From Oscillospiraceae bacterium (lineage in GTDB: Bacteria; Bacillota; Clostridia; Oscillospirales; Ruminococcaceae): a DNA stretch of 8,901 bases. The notes beneath the pieces are model-generated. The model was not told the origin of the DNA. It did not search any database and saw nothing but the letters and a program-made list of their open reading frames with translations. Shown here in pieces: positions 1-7,457 of the stretch (positions are counted from its first letter, which is position 1; the number at the start of each line of letters is the position of its first letter). Made by a program: the position numbers and the translations under genes. The DNA is taken from assembly GCA_902798675.1 (NCBI GenBank), contig CADBXQ010000032.1, forward strand, positions 1-8,901, written 5' to 3'.

Positions 1-3000
1 AAACCTTGATTGGGCTTTGCAACGTTATATTTTTCAGGATTGGGGTTTGCGAAGTATATTGCATCTCCTTTGGCGGAATCGTCATAGTAGCATTTTACTC
101 CACACCGCAAAATATCTCCCCTTTTAAGGATCAGCAAGGACCATTCATCAATATACATCGCTGCGCCATATGCAAAATCTTCTTCGTCCATGCCTTGATT
201 ATTGATCACACAGCCAATGATCAAGCACCCGTTCATGCTAACCGTGCTTCCAAAACTTGCAACTGCGCAGCCACGCACCTTGCCCTCATCTACATCAACA
301 CAACAATCAGCTATTTTGGAGCCATCGTTTAGATTTATCTCCGCTCCAGCTTCTGCTTTCAAGACGCAAACATCGCTATAGATCAGATAAACATTTTGAA
401 TAACTGCTCCGCTGTCCAAATTTAATGTTGCATTTGAAATCAACATAAAATCTGCGGTGCTCATAGTGCAGTCTTCACCTGCTTCAAATCCATAATCCAT
501 TTTGTCGCTTGGAGCTCTTTTATAAACTGCTCCTCCGTCTAAAATGATGTTTTTAAATGTTAGGCTGCCAGTTTGAAAAGCAAACATTCTCGCATTCTCT
601 TTTTTGTTGGTTATTTTTTTAGGATTGCTTGCGTCAGCAGACTCAATAACTACATTCTTGCTTTTTGAAGCGTCATCGCCAAAACAACAGTTAAGGCGGC
701 TCTCTTGCCACATCAAAGGATAATCATTATTGTCCAGTATTTCAATATCGCTGTCTAAAATTATTGTCACATCGCCACTTGCCTTAAGCATAGCCCATTG
801 GAGTTGTGAATATTCAGAAACGCGAAATTTGTTATTGCTGTAAATCGGTTTTAACTTCTTAGTTTGACTGCTCTTAGACTGCAAAATATCTCTAACTTTT
901 GTTGTTTCGTCAATTCTGCTTCCGTCTTCAGTTTCCCAACCCGAAATCACAGCTCCATCCCGTTCTCGAACCCTATCATCAGTTGGCAAATATTTTAAAA
1001 CGGGCTCATCGAGGCTGTTTTTATCAACATACACAGAATTTGCATTTTTGTCATGGTCCCTATCAACGCTTTTAGCAGAATCAATCGGAATCTCATAATA
1101 TTTAAAATCAGAACTATTTGATTTTTGCGCTAAAGGACAGAGTCCAAAATATATTCCCCAATACCCCCAAATTTTTGCATCAGAATTGTGTGAATTGTTG
1201 TGGAGTGGAACAGTGATTTTGAGGGCACCATTTGGAGCGCAAATCCTGAAATCATCAGCGTCGCCTTTAAAATATATCACATCGCCGTTCAAATAAAGTT
1301 TTTGGTGTGAATATGTCGAAGCTTCGCAGCCCGAAACAATTCCGCTGACAATGTTTATTTTTGAATTGCTCGAATATATAACGCCTCCATATGCTTTTCC
1401 ATTTTCACCGCCTTTTATATCAGAGCGACAGTAGCAATTTTTAATATCGCAATCTTTAATGAATATTGATGAGCCTTTGGTTGAATATGCAAAACCACCA
1501 TATGCGCTTTGGACTGAAGAGCAAGAACAATTTTCGATTTTTGTTCCGATGATTTTTAAAATGCTGCCCTTATTTAACCTAATAAACCCGCCCCTAACGT
1601 CCTTTTGATATGAAACGTTTTCACAATTTTTAATTAATCCGCCATTTAGAAAAACTCTTGACTTGTTTGAAGCCATTATGATTGGACGATCCGTTACTTT
1701 GAGATCTTCAAACCCTGCTTCCTCCTGCGTTTCAAGAACTGCTCCATCTGAAAGGATTATCAGCGCATTAGCAGCACCGCCATCTAGAATTCCTTCGTCG
1801 TCATCTCCTCCTCCTGCGATTTTTCCTTCTTCTGCTATTTCTTCTCCATCCTCTCCTTCTTTTTCTCCGTCAAGAGCATCAATTCCTTTAATAATAACAT
1901 TTTTCAAAATAACTTTTCCAGAATTTATATTTAAAAATGGAGAATTGGGATTAATCCAGATCACACGTGGTTTATCGCCTTTTCCTTCAATAATGAGCGT
2001 TTCGCCAGAATTAACATTAATTGGAATGCCCTCAACCGCTGACAAATCTAAATCTTCGTATACACACACTGCGTTTGTGATATCCCCCTGACTTGTTGGG
2101 CGTGAAGATATTGAATTTGCGAATTCTTCGGGGGAACTAACCTTTTGATCTGGAGAATAGAAGACAGCTTTTATCTCTGGATTTTCCACGCCGAGGACTT
2201 CTCCAACAGTTGTTTGTTTTGTTATGTCGACAAAGTTTCCGTCTGCATCTTTATATCGCCAACCACTGACCTGCACGCCATCTTTTTTCAAGTCTGTTGG
2301 AAGATAGGTGTATATGGGATTGGCTGAAGCTTGGGGGCCAGAGCTGCCTTGGATTGGAATCGCGAGGTTAGCATCACAATCCCTTCCATCGAAATATTCT
2401 GCTCCCTCTGCTCCAATTTTAATCACATGAAATTTAATGTCGTCACTGGTCACTGCACGATAAATGCCCGGATATCCGTCATATTTAACGTCTATATTAT
2501 GAAGCTCTTGATTTGCGTTTTCGCCAATTCCGATGATCAAATCCGCTCCTGGAGGGGCAATAGAACATTTTGCATACATATATTGCAAAACATAAACAGC
2601 ATCACCACGGACTACGTGCTCTGAACTACCAACATTATAGTTCGTCCCCTTTTCGTCCAAAACCCAAACATAACAATCAACAATTTTTCCAACCGTGAGA
2701 AACAAATGATTGTTCCCTCGACAAGCAATTCCTCCTCCACAAATATAGTGCGTACTGTCCACATCACTATTACCAGGAGCAGCGCCAGTTCTACGGCAAT
2801 AACAGTTTTCAATCGTTCCGCCAGTCATTACAAATGAGCCGGTTGAACCCTCTCCATCGAGTGAAATTGCTCCTCCAGCCATTTTCAGCGAAATTGTTGA
2901 AGCGCAATAGCATCCACTAATCAATCCGCCAGACATATACACTTTGCTTTCCTCAGCATACACAGCTCCTCCGCAAAGCGATTTGCTGAAATCTTCTCCT

Positions 3001-6000
3001 TCTTCACTCAAGCAATAGCATCCTTCAATTAAACAACCGTCCATAATATTAACTGAGCTTTTTGTGGCATATATTGCCCCACCGTATAAATCAATATCTT
3101 TCCCTTTGACATAGCATTTTTTAATTGAGCCACCCAAATTTACAACGCTGCCTTCTGTTGCACATATTGCTCCGCCCAACGTCTGAGACGAACAATTTGA
3201 AATTTCGCTTCCCTGATTGATGTTAGCCGTGGCCTTAATCAACTCTACCGCACTATGCTCACTTTCAACAAAATTTTCAATTGTTGCTCCTTTATTGAGG
3301 TTTAAAATCGAATTTTGATCCATGTATATACATGGTTGCCCGCAAGCGTCCCCACAATCGTATGATAGAGTGATATTTTCCAAAGTCAAGATTCCAGAGG
3401 AAAAATAAAACAGTCCTGCATTGCTTCTTTTCAAGGTTATCGAAACATTGGCGCCTTCCTTCCCTCGAATGATTATTTCTTTAGCCAAGTTAGTGATATT
3501 ATCACAACAGCAACATTCAACTGCAACTTTAGCAGCAATATCATCGTCAATATCGGTTCGCTTCTCTATGTCTGGATAATCATCTTCATCGTCAGTAATT
3601 TCAATGCTTTCGGAAAGTTCTATGATGCAAGTTCCTTTGGCTTTATATATTGCCTCCTGAAGTTGTTGATATGGGTTCTTGTCTTTATTTTTTGCATCAA
3701 TTTTGACAGTTTGTGGCTTGCCGTATTGAGCGACAATCTTTGCGCTATCATTTTTGATGGCGGCAAGAACGTCTGAAACTTTTGTTTCTGCAGCAATATC
3801 TGTCCAATTTTCTTCCGAGCCATATTTCCAGCCACTGATAAAAGCTCCATCCTTTTTCAAATTCGTTGGAAGATAGCCAATGATTGGGTCGCCAGACGCA
3901 CTAGAAGGTATGCATAACATTTCGTTTGGTGCATCACCATCCAAACCCACAGCGCCATCGCAATCAATCTCAACTACAGTGTTATCTACCGCCACTCCAA
4001 TATCGTCCTTTAATTTATTTTCTTTATTTTCATCAGGCTCTTTCGCAACAGGGACACCTTCTTTATATATGCCAGCGTAGCCAACATATCCAAACCACGA
4101 ATTGTGGCTAACGTTGCCGCGGCTTTCATCAATAGTGATCTTTGTAGGATAGGAAGGGTCAAATTCAAGATTATCACTAAACTTCCCATATTGGCCCAAA
4201 TATATGCAGTCACCTCGAGCCTCTATCCCATTTTGAGAATGCGCGTAGCAACCCGTGATTTGTCCTCCTGAAATTTCAAGTTTAGCTGTGCTGCCATCGG
4301 GAGCATCTTTTGAAACGCTGCAGTCCCAGTATATTGCTCCACCTCGCGCGCAGCCTTTAACGCTCCAAGCATAACAGTCTTTAATTATGCAATCATTTAG
4401 GGTGACATTGCTTTGGCCAAAAGCTTTCAAAACTCCCCCAAAAGCATCACCGTCATTTCTAACCCCACATTTTTCAAAGCGGCAGTTAGTCAAATATAGC
4501 GTTCCATCGTTAACGCTTACTACTCGACGATCTCCCGACGTCTCATAGTTATTAAAATCACAATCCGAAATTTTGAGTTCACTGTTTGGCCTTACGTCAA
4601 CAAAACTTTCTAAAGACGGGCTTCCGCCTTTTAACTCAAAATCCTCAGCAAATCCTCCGTTAAGATGAATATTTTTTAAAGTCACACTTGAGTTTGAGGT
4701 TGTTGTTAAAAAAGTTTGGCGAGAGTCAACAGTCAGTGTGTGGGTTTCGCCTTCCGGGGATTCAATCAAAACATTTTTATTTCCTCCAACACAAATAGTG
4801 TCGTTGATTTGCATGTCCGATTTTAAAGTTATTTTGCAGTTGTCTCCCAAGTTTTCCAAGACATGTTTTAACTCAGAAGGCTCCGAAACTTCAGCACTTT
4901 TTAGTTCATATTTCGGAGTTAATTTAATGGCAACGTTAAAGTTTATAAATATATCGCCGACTTTAGTTTCATTTTCAATCTGCTTTTCAGCATCGCCAGC
5001 ATATGTCCAACCGCTGACAAAAACCTCGTCTCTTTTTAAATTTTTTGGGAGATAGTTAAAAAGAGGCTTGTCTGAAGTTTCCCCGCCATCATCAGCTTTT
5101 CTTGGAACAAGCAGCAATTTTCCAGGTTCAAAGCCATCATCATAAATCCCGCCATCAGCGTCCATTTCTGCTTCATAATAAAGATATTGTTTATCATCCA
5201 AAACTTTTCTGTCAATTCCAGATTTATATATTCCAACATATCCAATAACCCTTGCGTCTGAATTGTGGGAGTTATCTAGACTTTTGGGGATGGATATTTT
5301 TAAATCACCATTAGGAGGCGCAACTTTATATTCTCCGCAGCTTTCAAAAAACACCGCGTCTCCAAGCAAACCCGACGAGCATTCCGAAATATGGCCACCC
5401 ATGAGGTTTAAATGAGAATCTAAAATAACAGAGACCGCTCCGCCATTGCCGCCAGTTGAGCATTTAGTGATATTGCTGTTTTTATACATGTCAACAGAGC
5501 TTCCATTGCTTGCAGATATTGCGCTGCCCTTTGCGCCGCTAAATCCGCAAATAGATCCTCCAGCAATCACCAATTTCGAAGAATAGTTTAAAGCGATCGC
5601 TGAGCTTTCGCCCGCTCTTTTAACATTTTGAACAACCGCTCCTTCTTTTAACTCAAGCGTTGCGTCAGATGAAAGGTCTATAAAATTTTTAGCTGCTTCA
5701 ACATTTTCGCCATCAAATATGATGTTTTCCAGAACAACAGAGCAACCTTTCGCCGAAAGCAAAGACATTTTCTCGCTTTTGTTTTTGAGCTCGAAAGGAG
5801 AATTTTTTTTGTCTTTGTTTGAAGTGATTTTTATTGTCTTTTGAGCAAATTTTTCATTATCTTTAAAGTCAAAAAAAGATTCATCACTCATTCCAGAAGA
5901 ATCTGGCAAAATCTCGATGTTTTCATCTAAAACTATGTTTATTTTGTTTTCGTTGCTGTTTAATATTTTCTCCAGCCCAGAGGAAAAATTGTTTTGTGAT

Positions 6001-6137
6001 ATATGGACTACTGCTCCATCTTCATCAGCAAAAACAGCGCTGTTTAAAACGTGAAATGGAAATGTTGCTGCAACCATCATAACACAAACTAAAACCGAAA
6101 TAAGCTTTTTTAATTTAAATTTTAATCCTGGCCTCAT
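1..6137 (-). CDS. giant secreted modular beta-helix / InlB-like repeat surface protein (3' end beyond window)
   Basis: I translated the minus strand from 6137 to 1 and found no stop: 2045 codons, with the C-terminus outside the window. Residues 1-37 form a signal peptide (basic start, hydrophobic core LISVLVCVMMVAA, likely cleavage after VFA before DED). Five modules follow, with their helix-closing GD[AVC][VI][YF] motifs near residues 260, 643, 1179, 1619 and 2025. Each module starts with a short cap ending in a strand such as VTIILDSDIEI, then beta-helix coils of the type GGAIYA..S.V...GG.I..CYC. Modules 1-4 then have a HNSDA..GY.GIY-like segment and an InlB/Listeria-Bacteroides-like repeat (residues 360-411, 753-806, 1276-1328, 1714-1767); module 5 runs off the edge. 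Start choice: AGAAAGGA touches ATG 6149, so GTG 6143 or ATG 6137 is more likely; all three keep the signal peptide. Known for the folds: parallel beta-helices often occur in adhesins and polysaccharide-active proteins. Adhesin or surface scaffold is my inference; substrate, partner and anchoring type cannot be seen. Confidence 0.9.
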   Translation of the reverse strand, partial: MRPGLKFKLKKLISVLVCVMMVAATFPFHVLNSAVFADEDGAVVHISQNNFSSGLEKILNSNENKINIVLDENIEILPDSSGMSDESFFDFKDNEKFAQKTIKITSNKDKKNSPFELKNKSEKMSLLSAKGCSVVLENIIFDGENVEAAKNFIDLSSDATLELKEGAVVQNVKRAGESSAIALNYSSKLVIAGGSICGFSGAKGSAISASNGSSVDMYKNSNITKCSTGGNGGAVSVILDSHLNLMGGHISECSSGLLGDAVFFESCGEYKVAPPNGDLKISIPKSLDNSHNSDARVIGYVGIYKSGIDRKVLDDKQYLYYEAEMDADGGIYDDGFEPGKLLLVPRKADDGGETSDKPLFNYLPKNLKRDEVFVSGWTYAGDAEKQIENETKVGDIFINFNVAIKLTPKYELKSAEVSEPSELKHVLENLGDNCKITLKSDMQINDTICVGGNKNVLIESPEGETHTLTVDSRQTFLTTTSNSSVTLKNIHLNGGFAEDFELKGGSPSLESFVDVRPNSELKISDCDFNNYETSGDRRVVSVNDGTLYLTNCRFEKCGVRNDGDAFGGVLKAFGQSNVTLNDCIIKDCYAWSVKGCARGGAIYWDCSVSKDAPDGSTAKLEISGGQITGCYAHSQNGIEARGDCIYLGQYGKFSDNLEFDPSYPTKITIDESRGNVSHNSWFGYVGYAGIYKEGVPVAKEPDENKENKLKDDIGVAVDNTVVEIDCDGAVGLDGDAPNEMLCIPSSASGDPIIGYLPTNLKKDGAFISGWKYGSEENWTDIAAETKVSDVLAAIKNDSAKIVAQYGKPQTVKIDAKNKDKNPYQQLQEAIYKAKGTCIIELSESIEITDDEDDYPDIEKRTDIDDDIAAKVAVECCCCDNITNLAKEIIIRGKEGANVSITLKRSNAGLFYFSSGILTLENITLSYDCGDACGQPCIYMDQNSILNLNKGATIENFVESEHSAVELIKATANINQGSEISNCSSQTLGGAICATEGSVVNLGGSIKKCYVKGKDIDLYGGAIYATKSSVNIMDGCLIEGCYCLSEEGEDFSKSLCGGAVYAEESKVYMSGGLISGCYCASTISLKMAGGAISLDGEGSTGSFVMTGGTIENCYCRRTGAAPGNSDVDSTHYICGGGIACRGNNHLFLTVGKIVDCYVWVLDEKGTNYNVGSSEHVVRGDAVYVLQYMYAKCSIAPPGADLIIGIGENANQELHNIDVKYDGYPGIYRAVTSDDIKFHVIKIGAEGAEYFDGRDCDANLAIPIQGSSGPQASANPIYTYLPTDLKKDGVQVSGWRYKDADGNFVDITKQTTVGEVLGVENPEIKAVFYSPDQKVSSPEEFANSISSRPTSQGDITNAVCVYEDLDLSAVEGIPINVNSGETLIIEGKGDKPRVIWINPNSPFLNINSGKVILKNVIIKGIDALDGEKEGEDGEEIAEEGKIAGGGDDDEGILDGGAANALIILSDGAVLETQEEAGFEDLKVTDRPIIMASNKSRVFLNGGLIKNCENVSYQKDVRGGFIRLNKGSILKIIGTKIENCSCSSVQSAYGGFAYSTKGSSIFIKDCDIKNCYCRSDIKGGENGKAYGGVIYSSNSKINIVSGIVSGCEASTYSHQKLYLNGDVIYFKGDADDFRICAPNGALKITVPLHNNSHNSDAKIWGYWGIYFGLCPLAQKSNSSDFKYYEIPIDSAKSVDRDHDKNANSVYVDKNSLDEPVLKYLPTDDRVRERDGAVISGWETEDGSRIDETTKVRDILQSKSSQTKKLKPIYSNNKFRVSEYSQLQWAMLKASGDVTIILDSDIEILDNNDYPLMWQESRLNCCFGDDASKSKNVVIESADASNPKKITNKKENARMFAFQTGSLTFKNIILDGGAVYKRAPSDKMDYGFEAGEDCTMSTADFMLISNATLNLDSGAVIQNVYLIYSDVCVLKAEAGAEINLNDGSKIADCCVDVDEGKVRGCAVASFGSTVSMNGCLIIGCVINNQGMDEEDFAYGAAMYIDEWSLLILKRGDILRCGVKCYYDDSAKGDAIYFANPNPEKYNVAKPNQG
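837..998 (-). repeat. InlB-like repeat 4 of giant protein
   Basis: Residues 1714-1767 read LKYLPTDDRVRERDGAV, then ISGWETEDGSRID, TTKVRDIL and a final LKPIYS. The copy carries a short insertion (DRVRER in place of LKK) and starts 438 codons after copy 3. A fifth copy would lie beyond the left edge of the window. Confidence 0.55.
2154..2312 (-). repeat. InlB-like repeat 3 of giant protein
   Basis: Residues 1276-1328 read YTYLPTDLKKDGVQVSGW, then RYKDADGNFVDI, TTVGEVLG and a final IKAVFYS. It starts 523 codons after copy 2, so module 3 is the longest. The charged loop KDADGN between the GW motif and the TTV segment matches the usual position of the variable loop in this repeat class. Confidence 0.6.
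3720..3881 (-). repeat. InlB-like repeat 2 of giant protein
   Basis: Residues 753-806 read IGYLPTNLKKDGAFISGW, then KYGSEENWTDI, ETKVSDVL and a final IVAQYG. This is the most regular copy together with copy 3. It starts 393 codons after copy 1 and marks the end of module 2. Confidence 0.6.
4905..5060 (-). repeat. InlB-like repeat 1 of giant protein
   Basis: Residues 360-411 read FNYLPKNLKRDEVFVSGW, then a TYAGD turn, an ETKVGD segment and a final strand LTPKYE. The plan [IYFL].YLP..LKKDG..[VI]SGW.Y...D...TKV.D.[IL]... I.A.Y matches the layout of Flg_new / Listeria-Bacteroides (InlB B-type) repeats, in which a GW pair, a T-V-x-D turn and a terminal Y/W strand recur. Assignment is by eye. Confidence 0.6.
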
Positions 6138-6149
6138 TTTCACACCCAT

Positions 6150-6350
6150 TCCTTTCTACAAAACAAAATTGATTTAAACCAACAATATGTATGTTAAAGC
6201 CCTCAAGCGGGGCAGAAAGATGAAATATAAAAACTATAACAAATACCAAACATTTCAACATTTAAAAAAGATTGCTAAAATTAAGGCACAAAACCTCTCG
6301 CCATTTTTTAAAACAAAATAAATTAAAAATAATAAAAATCTATAATTCTA
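6150..6350 (-). promoter_or_regulatory. 5' leader of the giant gene
   Basis: About 200 nt separate the predicted minus-strand transcription start (near 6344) from the start codon. The stretch is very AT-rich, with one GC-rich spot at 6199-6213 (gccc, 7-nt loop, gggc) that could form a small 4-bp hairpin. The ribosome-binding site AGAAAGGA is at 6157-6150 on the minus strand. I recognise no riboswitch class here. A 76-codon plus-strand frame crossing this region starts on TTG, has no ribosome-binding site and is not accepted as a gene. Confidence 0.45.
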
Positions 6351-6380
6351 ATTATATCACATTGCGACAAATTTTGTCAA
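6351..6380 (-). promoter_or_regulatory. consensus sigma-A promoter for the giant gene (extended -10)
   Basis: On the minus strand, TTGACA (6380-6375), an 18-bp spacer and TATAAT (6356-6351) give a perfect -35 and -10. The -10 is preceded by TGA, making an extended TGn motif. Transcription would start near 6344 and run into the giant gene. Confidence 0.8.
6366..6378. promoter_or_regulatory. 13-bp palindrome overlapping the giant gene's -35 box
   Basis: gacaaa-t-tttgtc is a perfect 6-bp inverted repeat around one base. It overlaps four bases of the minus-strand -35 hexamer and extends into the spacer. The position would suit a repressor operator, but a short AT-rich palindrome can also arise by chance. 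Confidence 0.3.
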
Positions 6381-6536
6381 TAAAAAATTTAAAAAGCTTA
6401 AAATTTAAATTTTGTGGATTTAGCATTTATGGTTGTACAAATTTTCAAAGTAGGGATAGATTACGCCTATTTAGTGTTTTTTTGTTTGTTGTTATACATT
6501 AATTTTAAACCCGCAAAATAAATTTTAAAAAACCTC

Positions 6537-6565
6537 TTGACAAATTAATAATTCGAAGATATAAT
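6537..6565 (+). promoter_or_regulatory. perfect-consensus sigma-A promoter for the small secreted protein
   Basis: TTGACA (6537-6542), a 17-bp spacer and TATAAT (6560-6565) form an ideal housekeeping promoter. The expected start near 6572 leaves a leader of about 205 nt before the ATG at 6779. The stretch 6381-6536 between this promoter and the divergent one is AT-rich and holds no gene that I can support. Confidence 0.85.
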
Positions 6566-6571
6566 GAAAAT

Positions 6572-6763
6572 TAAGGGAAGTTGTGTCATGATTTGGCATG
6601 GGCTTTGCTTGAGAGATTCTTGACGAGTGAATTTGTTAAATTATGAACATATTTTCTCTATGTTTTAAGTCTAGACTTAAATTTCAGTTTGTGTAAGTAA
6701 AAAAAATAGGCGTTGATTTGAGCGGTTTTATAACATTAAATTTATTATTTAAACCATAAAATT
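6572..6763 (+). promoter_or_regulatory. long 5' leader with a possible 11-codon upstream ORF
   Basis: The transcribed leader precedes the gene at 6779. An AAGGGAAG sequence (6573-6580) lies 7 nt before ATG 6588, which opens an 11-codon frame (MIWHGLCLRDS) closing at TGA 6621-6623. This could be a leader peptide but is short enough to be chance. A perfect 18-bp palindrome follows at 6664-6681. I recognise no known riboswitch or T-box core. Confidence 0.3.
6664..6681. promoter_or_regulatory. perfect 18-bp palindrome TTTAAGTCTAGACTTAAA
   Basis: Each 9-bp half is the exact reverse complement of the other with no spacer, so it is better suited to a DNA-binding dimer than to an RNA hairpin. It lies about 92 bp after the predicted start site and 98 bp before the ATG. 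No T-run follows, which argues against a terminator. Confidence 0.4.
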
Positions 6764-6770
6764 AAGGAGG
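6764..6770 (+). promoter_or_regulatory. Shine-Dalgarno AAGGAGG deciding the start at 6779
   Basis: AAGGAGG ends 2 nt before ATG 6773 and 8 nt before ATG 6779. The first spacing is too tight for initiation, so the second ATG is the likely start. Confidence 0.8.
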
Positions 6771-6778
6771 TTATGAAA

Positions 6779-7288
6779 ATGTTTGGTAAAATCAAAAAAG
6801 TTTTAGTATCTTTGGCTCTCGCAGCCAGTTTGGCTCTTGCTCCAATGAATGTTTCAGCTAAAGAAGGTTCTGAAAAAAATGCATCTGGTAATCTATGTGC
6901 TAGTAAGAGTGAACTGGCCGCCATTGAAACACCAATAAATGTAACTATTGCAGATAGTTATTCTTGGACGGTCATTGTTCCCGATTCCTTTAGTTTGACT
7001 TCGGAAAACAGTTACAGAGATTCAGGCAGCATTGCGCTAGATTTAAGCAGCGTATTAGGCTCTAAAACCTTGACGGTAACGTCAAATTTGAACAGGGAGT
7101 CGACATACAGCAATACAATAGATTATCCCATAGGTATAGAAGGTGGCGTTGTTTCATTTACTGCAACTAGCATAGGACCTGCTCCTTTAGAGGTTAGTAT
7201 CACAGAGTCCGCTTGGAAAACAAGTTGCCCGGATGGACTGGATGATGTAAAAGTTGCAGGTATTACGTATGCAATTATATTTTCATGA
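6779..7288 (+). CDS. small secreted beta-sandwich-type protein
   Basis: The product is 169 residues. Residues 1-27 form a clear signal peptide: FGKIKK basic start, VLVSLALAASLALAP hydrophobic core, cleavage after VSA. The mature part is rich in Ser, Thr and alternating hydrophobic residues. Visible elements are an edge strand YSWTVIVPDSFSL (61-73), a SGSIALDLS strand, KTLTVTSN, a GGVVSFTATS strand, PLEVSIT and a closing AGITYAIIFS. This pattern recalls small exported Firmicutes proteins of the type 'YTVTIP ... AGTYT..ITF'. The family has no function I can name. Two cysteines (C40, C150) could form a disulfide. No LPXTG or transmembrane tail is present, so it is either free or held non-covalently. 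It is divergent from the giant gene and followed by a diverged paralogue. Secretion is confident; fold and family are tentative. Confidence 0.85.
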   Translation: MFGKIKKVLVSLALAASLALAPMNVSAKEGSEKNASGNLCASKSELAAIETPINVTIADSYSWTVIVPDSFSLTSENSYRDSGSIALDLSSVLGSKTLTVTSNLNRESTYSNTIDYPIGIEGGVVSFTATSIGPAPLEVSITESAWKTSCPDGLDDVKVAGITYAIIFS

Positions 7289-7374
7289 TCATCTGCTGGA
7301 GCCGGAGGCGGACGTAACCTGAGGAAACTAATAACTGAAACACAGTCAGCGCGAAGATAACGGGGATAATAGCA

Positions 7375-7399
7375 CATTATTTTAAAAAATTTTTTAATG
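7375..7399 (+). terminator. weak AT-only inverted repeat after the secreted-protein gene
   Basis: CATTA at 7375-7379 pairs with TAATG at 7395-7399 around a core containing AAAAAATTTTTT, and a T-run (7400-7404) follows. The stem has almost no GC, so it would be a poor intrinsic terminator. No better hairpin was seen between 7288 and 7458. Confidence 0.25.
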
Positions 7400-7457
7400 T
7401 TTTTGTTATTGTAATCGACAAGCATCTGCTTTTTCAGTATTTAAAACGAAAGCGTGT

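Noticed and set aside
1075..1115. EF-hand-like Asp-rich stretch (DRDHDKNANSVYV) in module 4
   Set aside because: The Dx[DN]x[DN]G spacing is incomplete (no Gly at position 6 and no acidic residue at position 12), so calcium binding is not supported.
2601..4215. RGD tripeptides in modules 2 and 3 as integrin-binding motifs
   Set aside because: They fall in the conserved GD[AVC][VI][YF] helix-closing motif, where the Arg is not conserved in the other modules, so a host-binding role is not supported.
6..5245. Many short frames on both strands (e.g. 1663-2091 +, 2331-2624 +, 4738-5055 +, 5036-5245 -)
   Set aside because: All lie inside the continuous minus-strand giant gene in other frames. None has a good ribosome-binding site or a recognisable protein pattern.
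6272..6502. 76-codon plus-strand frame in the divergent intergenic region
   Set aside because: It starts on TTG without a Shine-Dalgarno, runs across the minus-strand promoter, and its Lys/Ile/Phe-rich composition reflects AT-rich non-coding DNA.
7123..7425. 100-codon minus-strand frame
   Set aside because: It overlaps the well-supported secreted protein gene and has no ribosome-binding site; it is a shadow.
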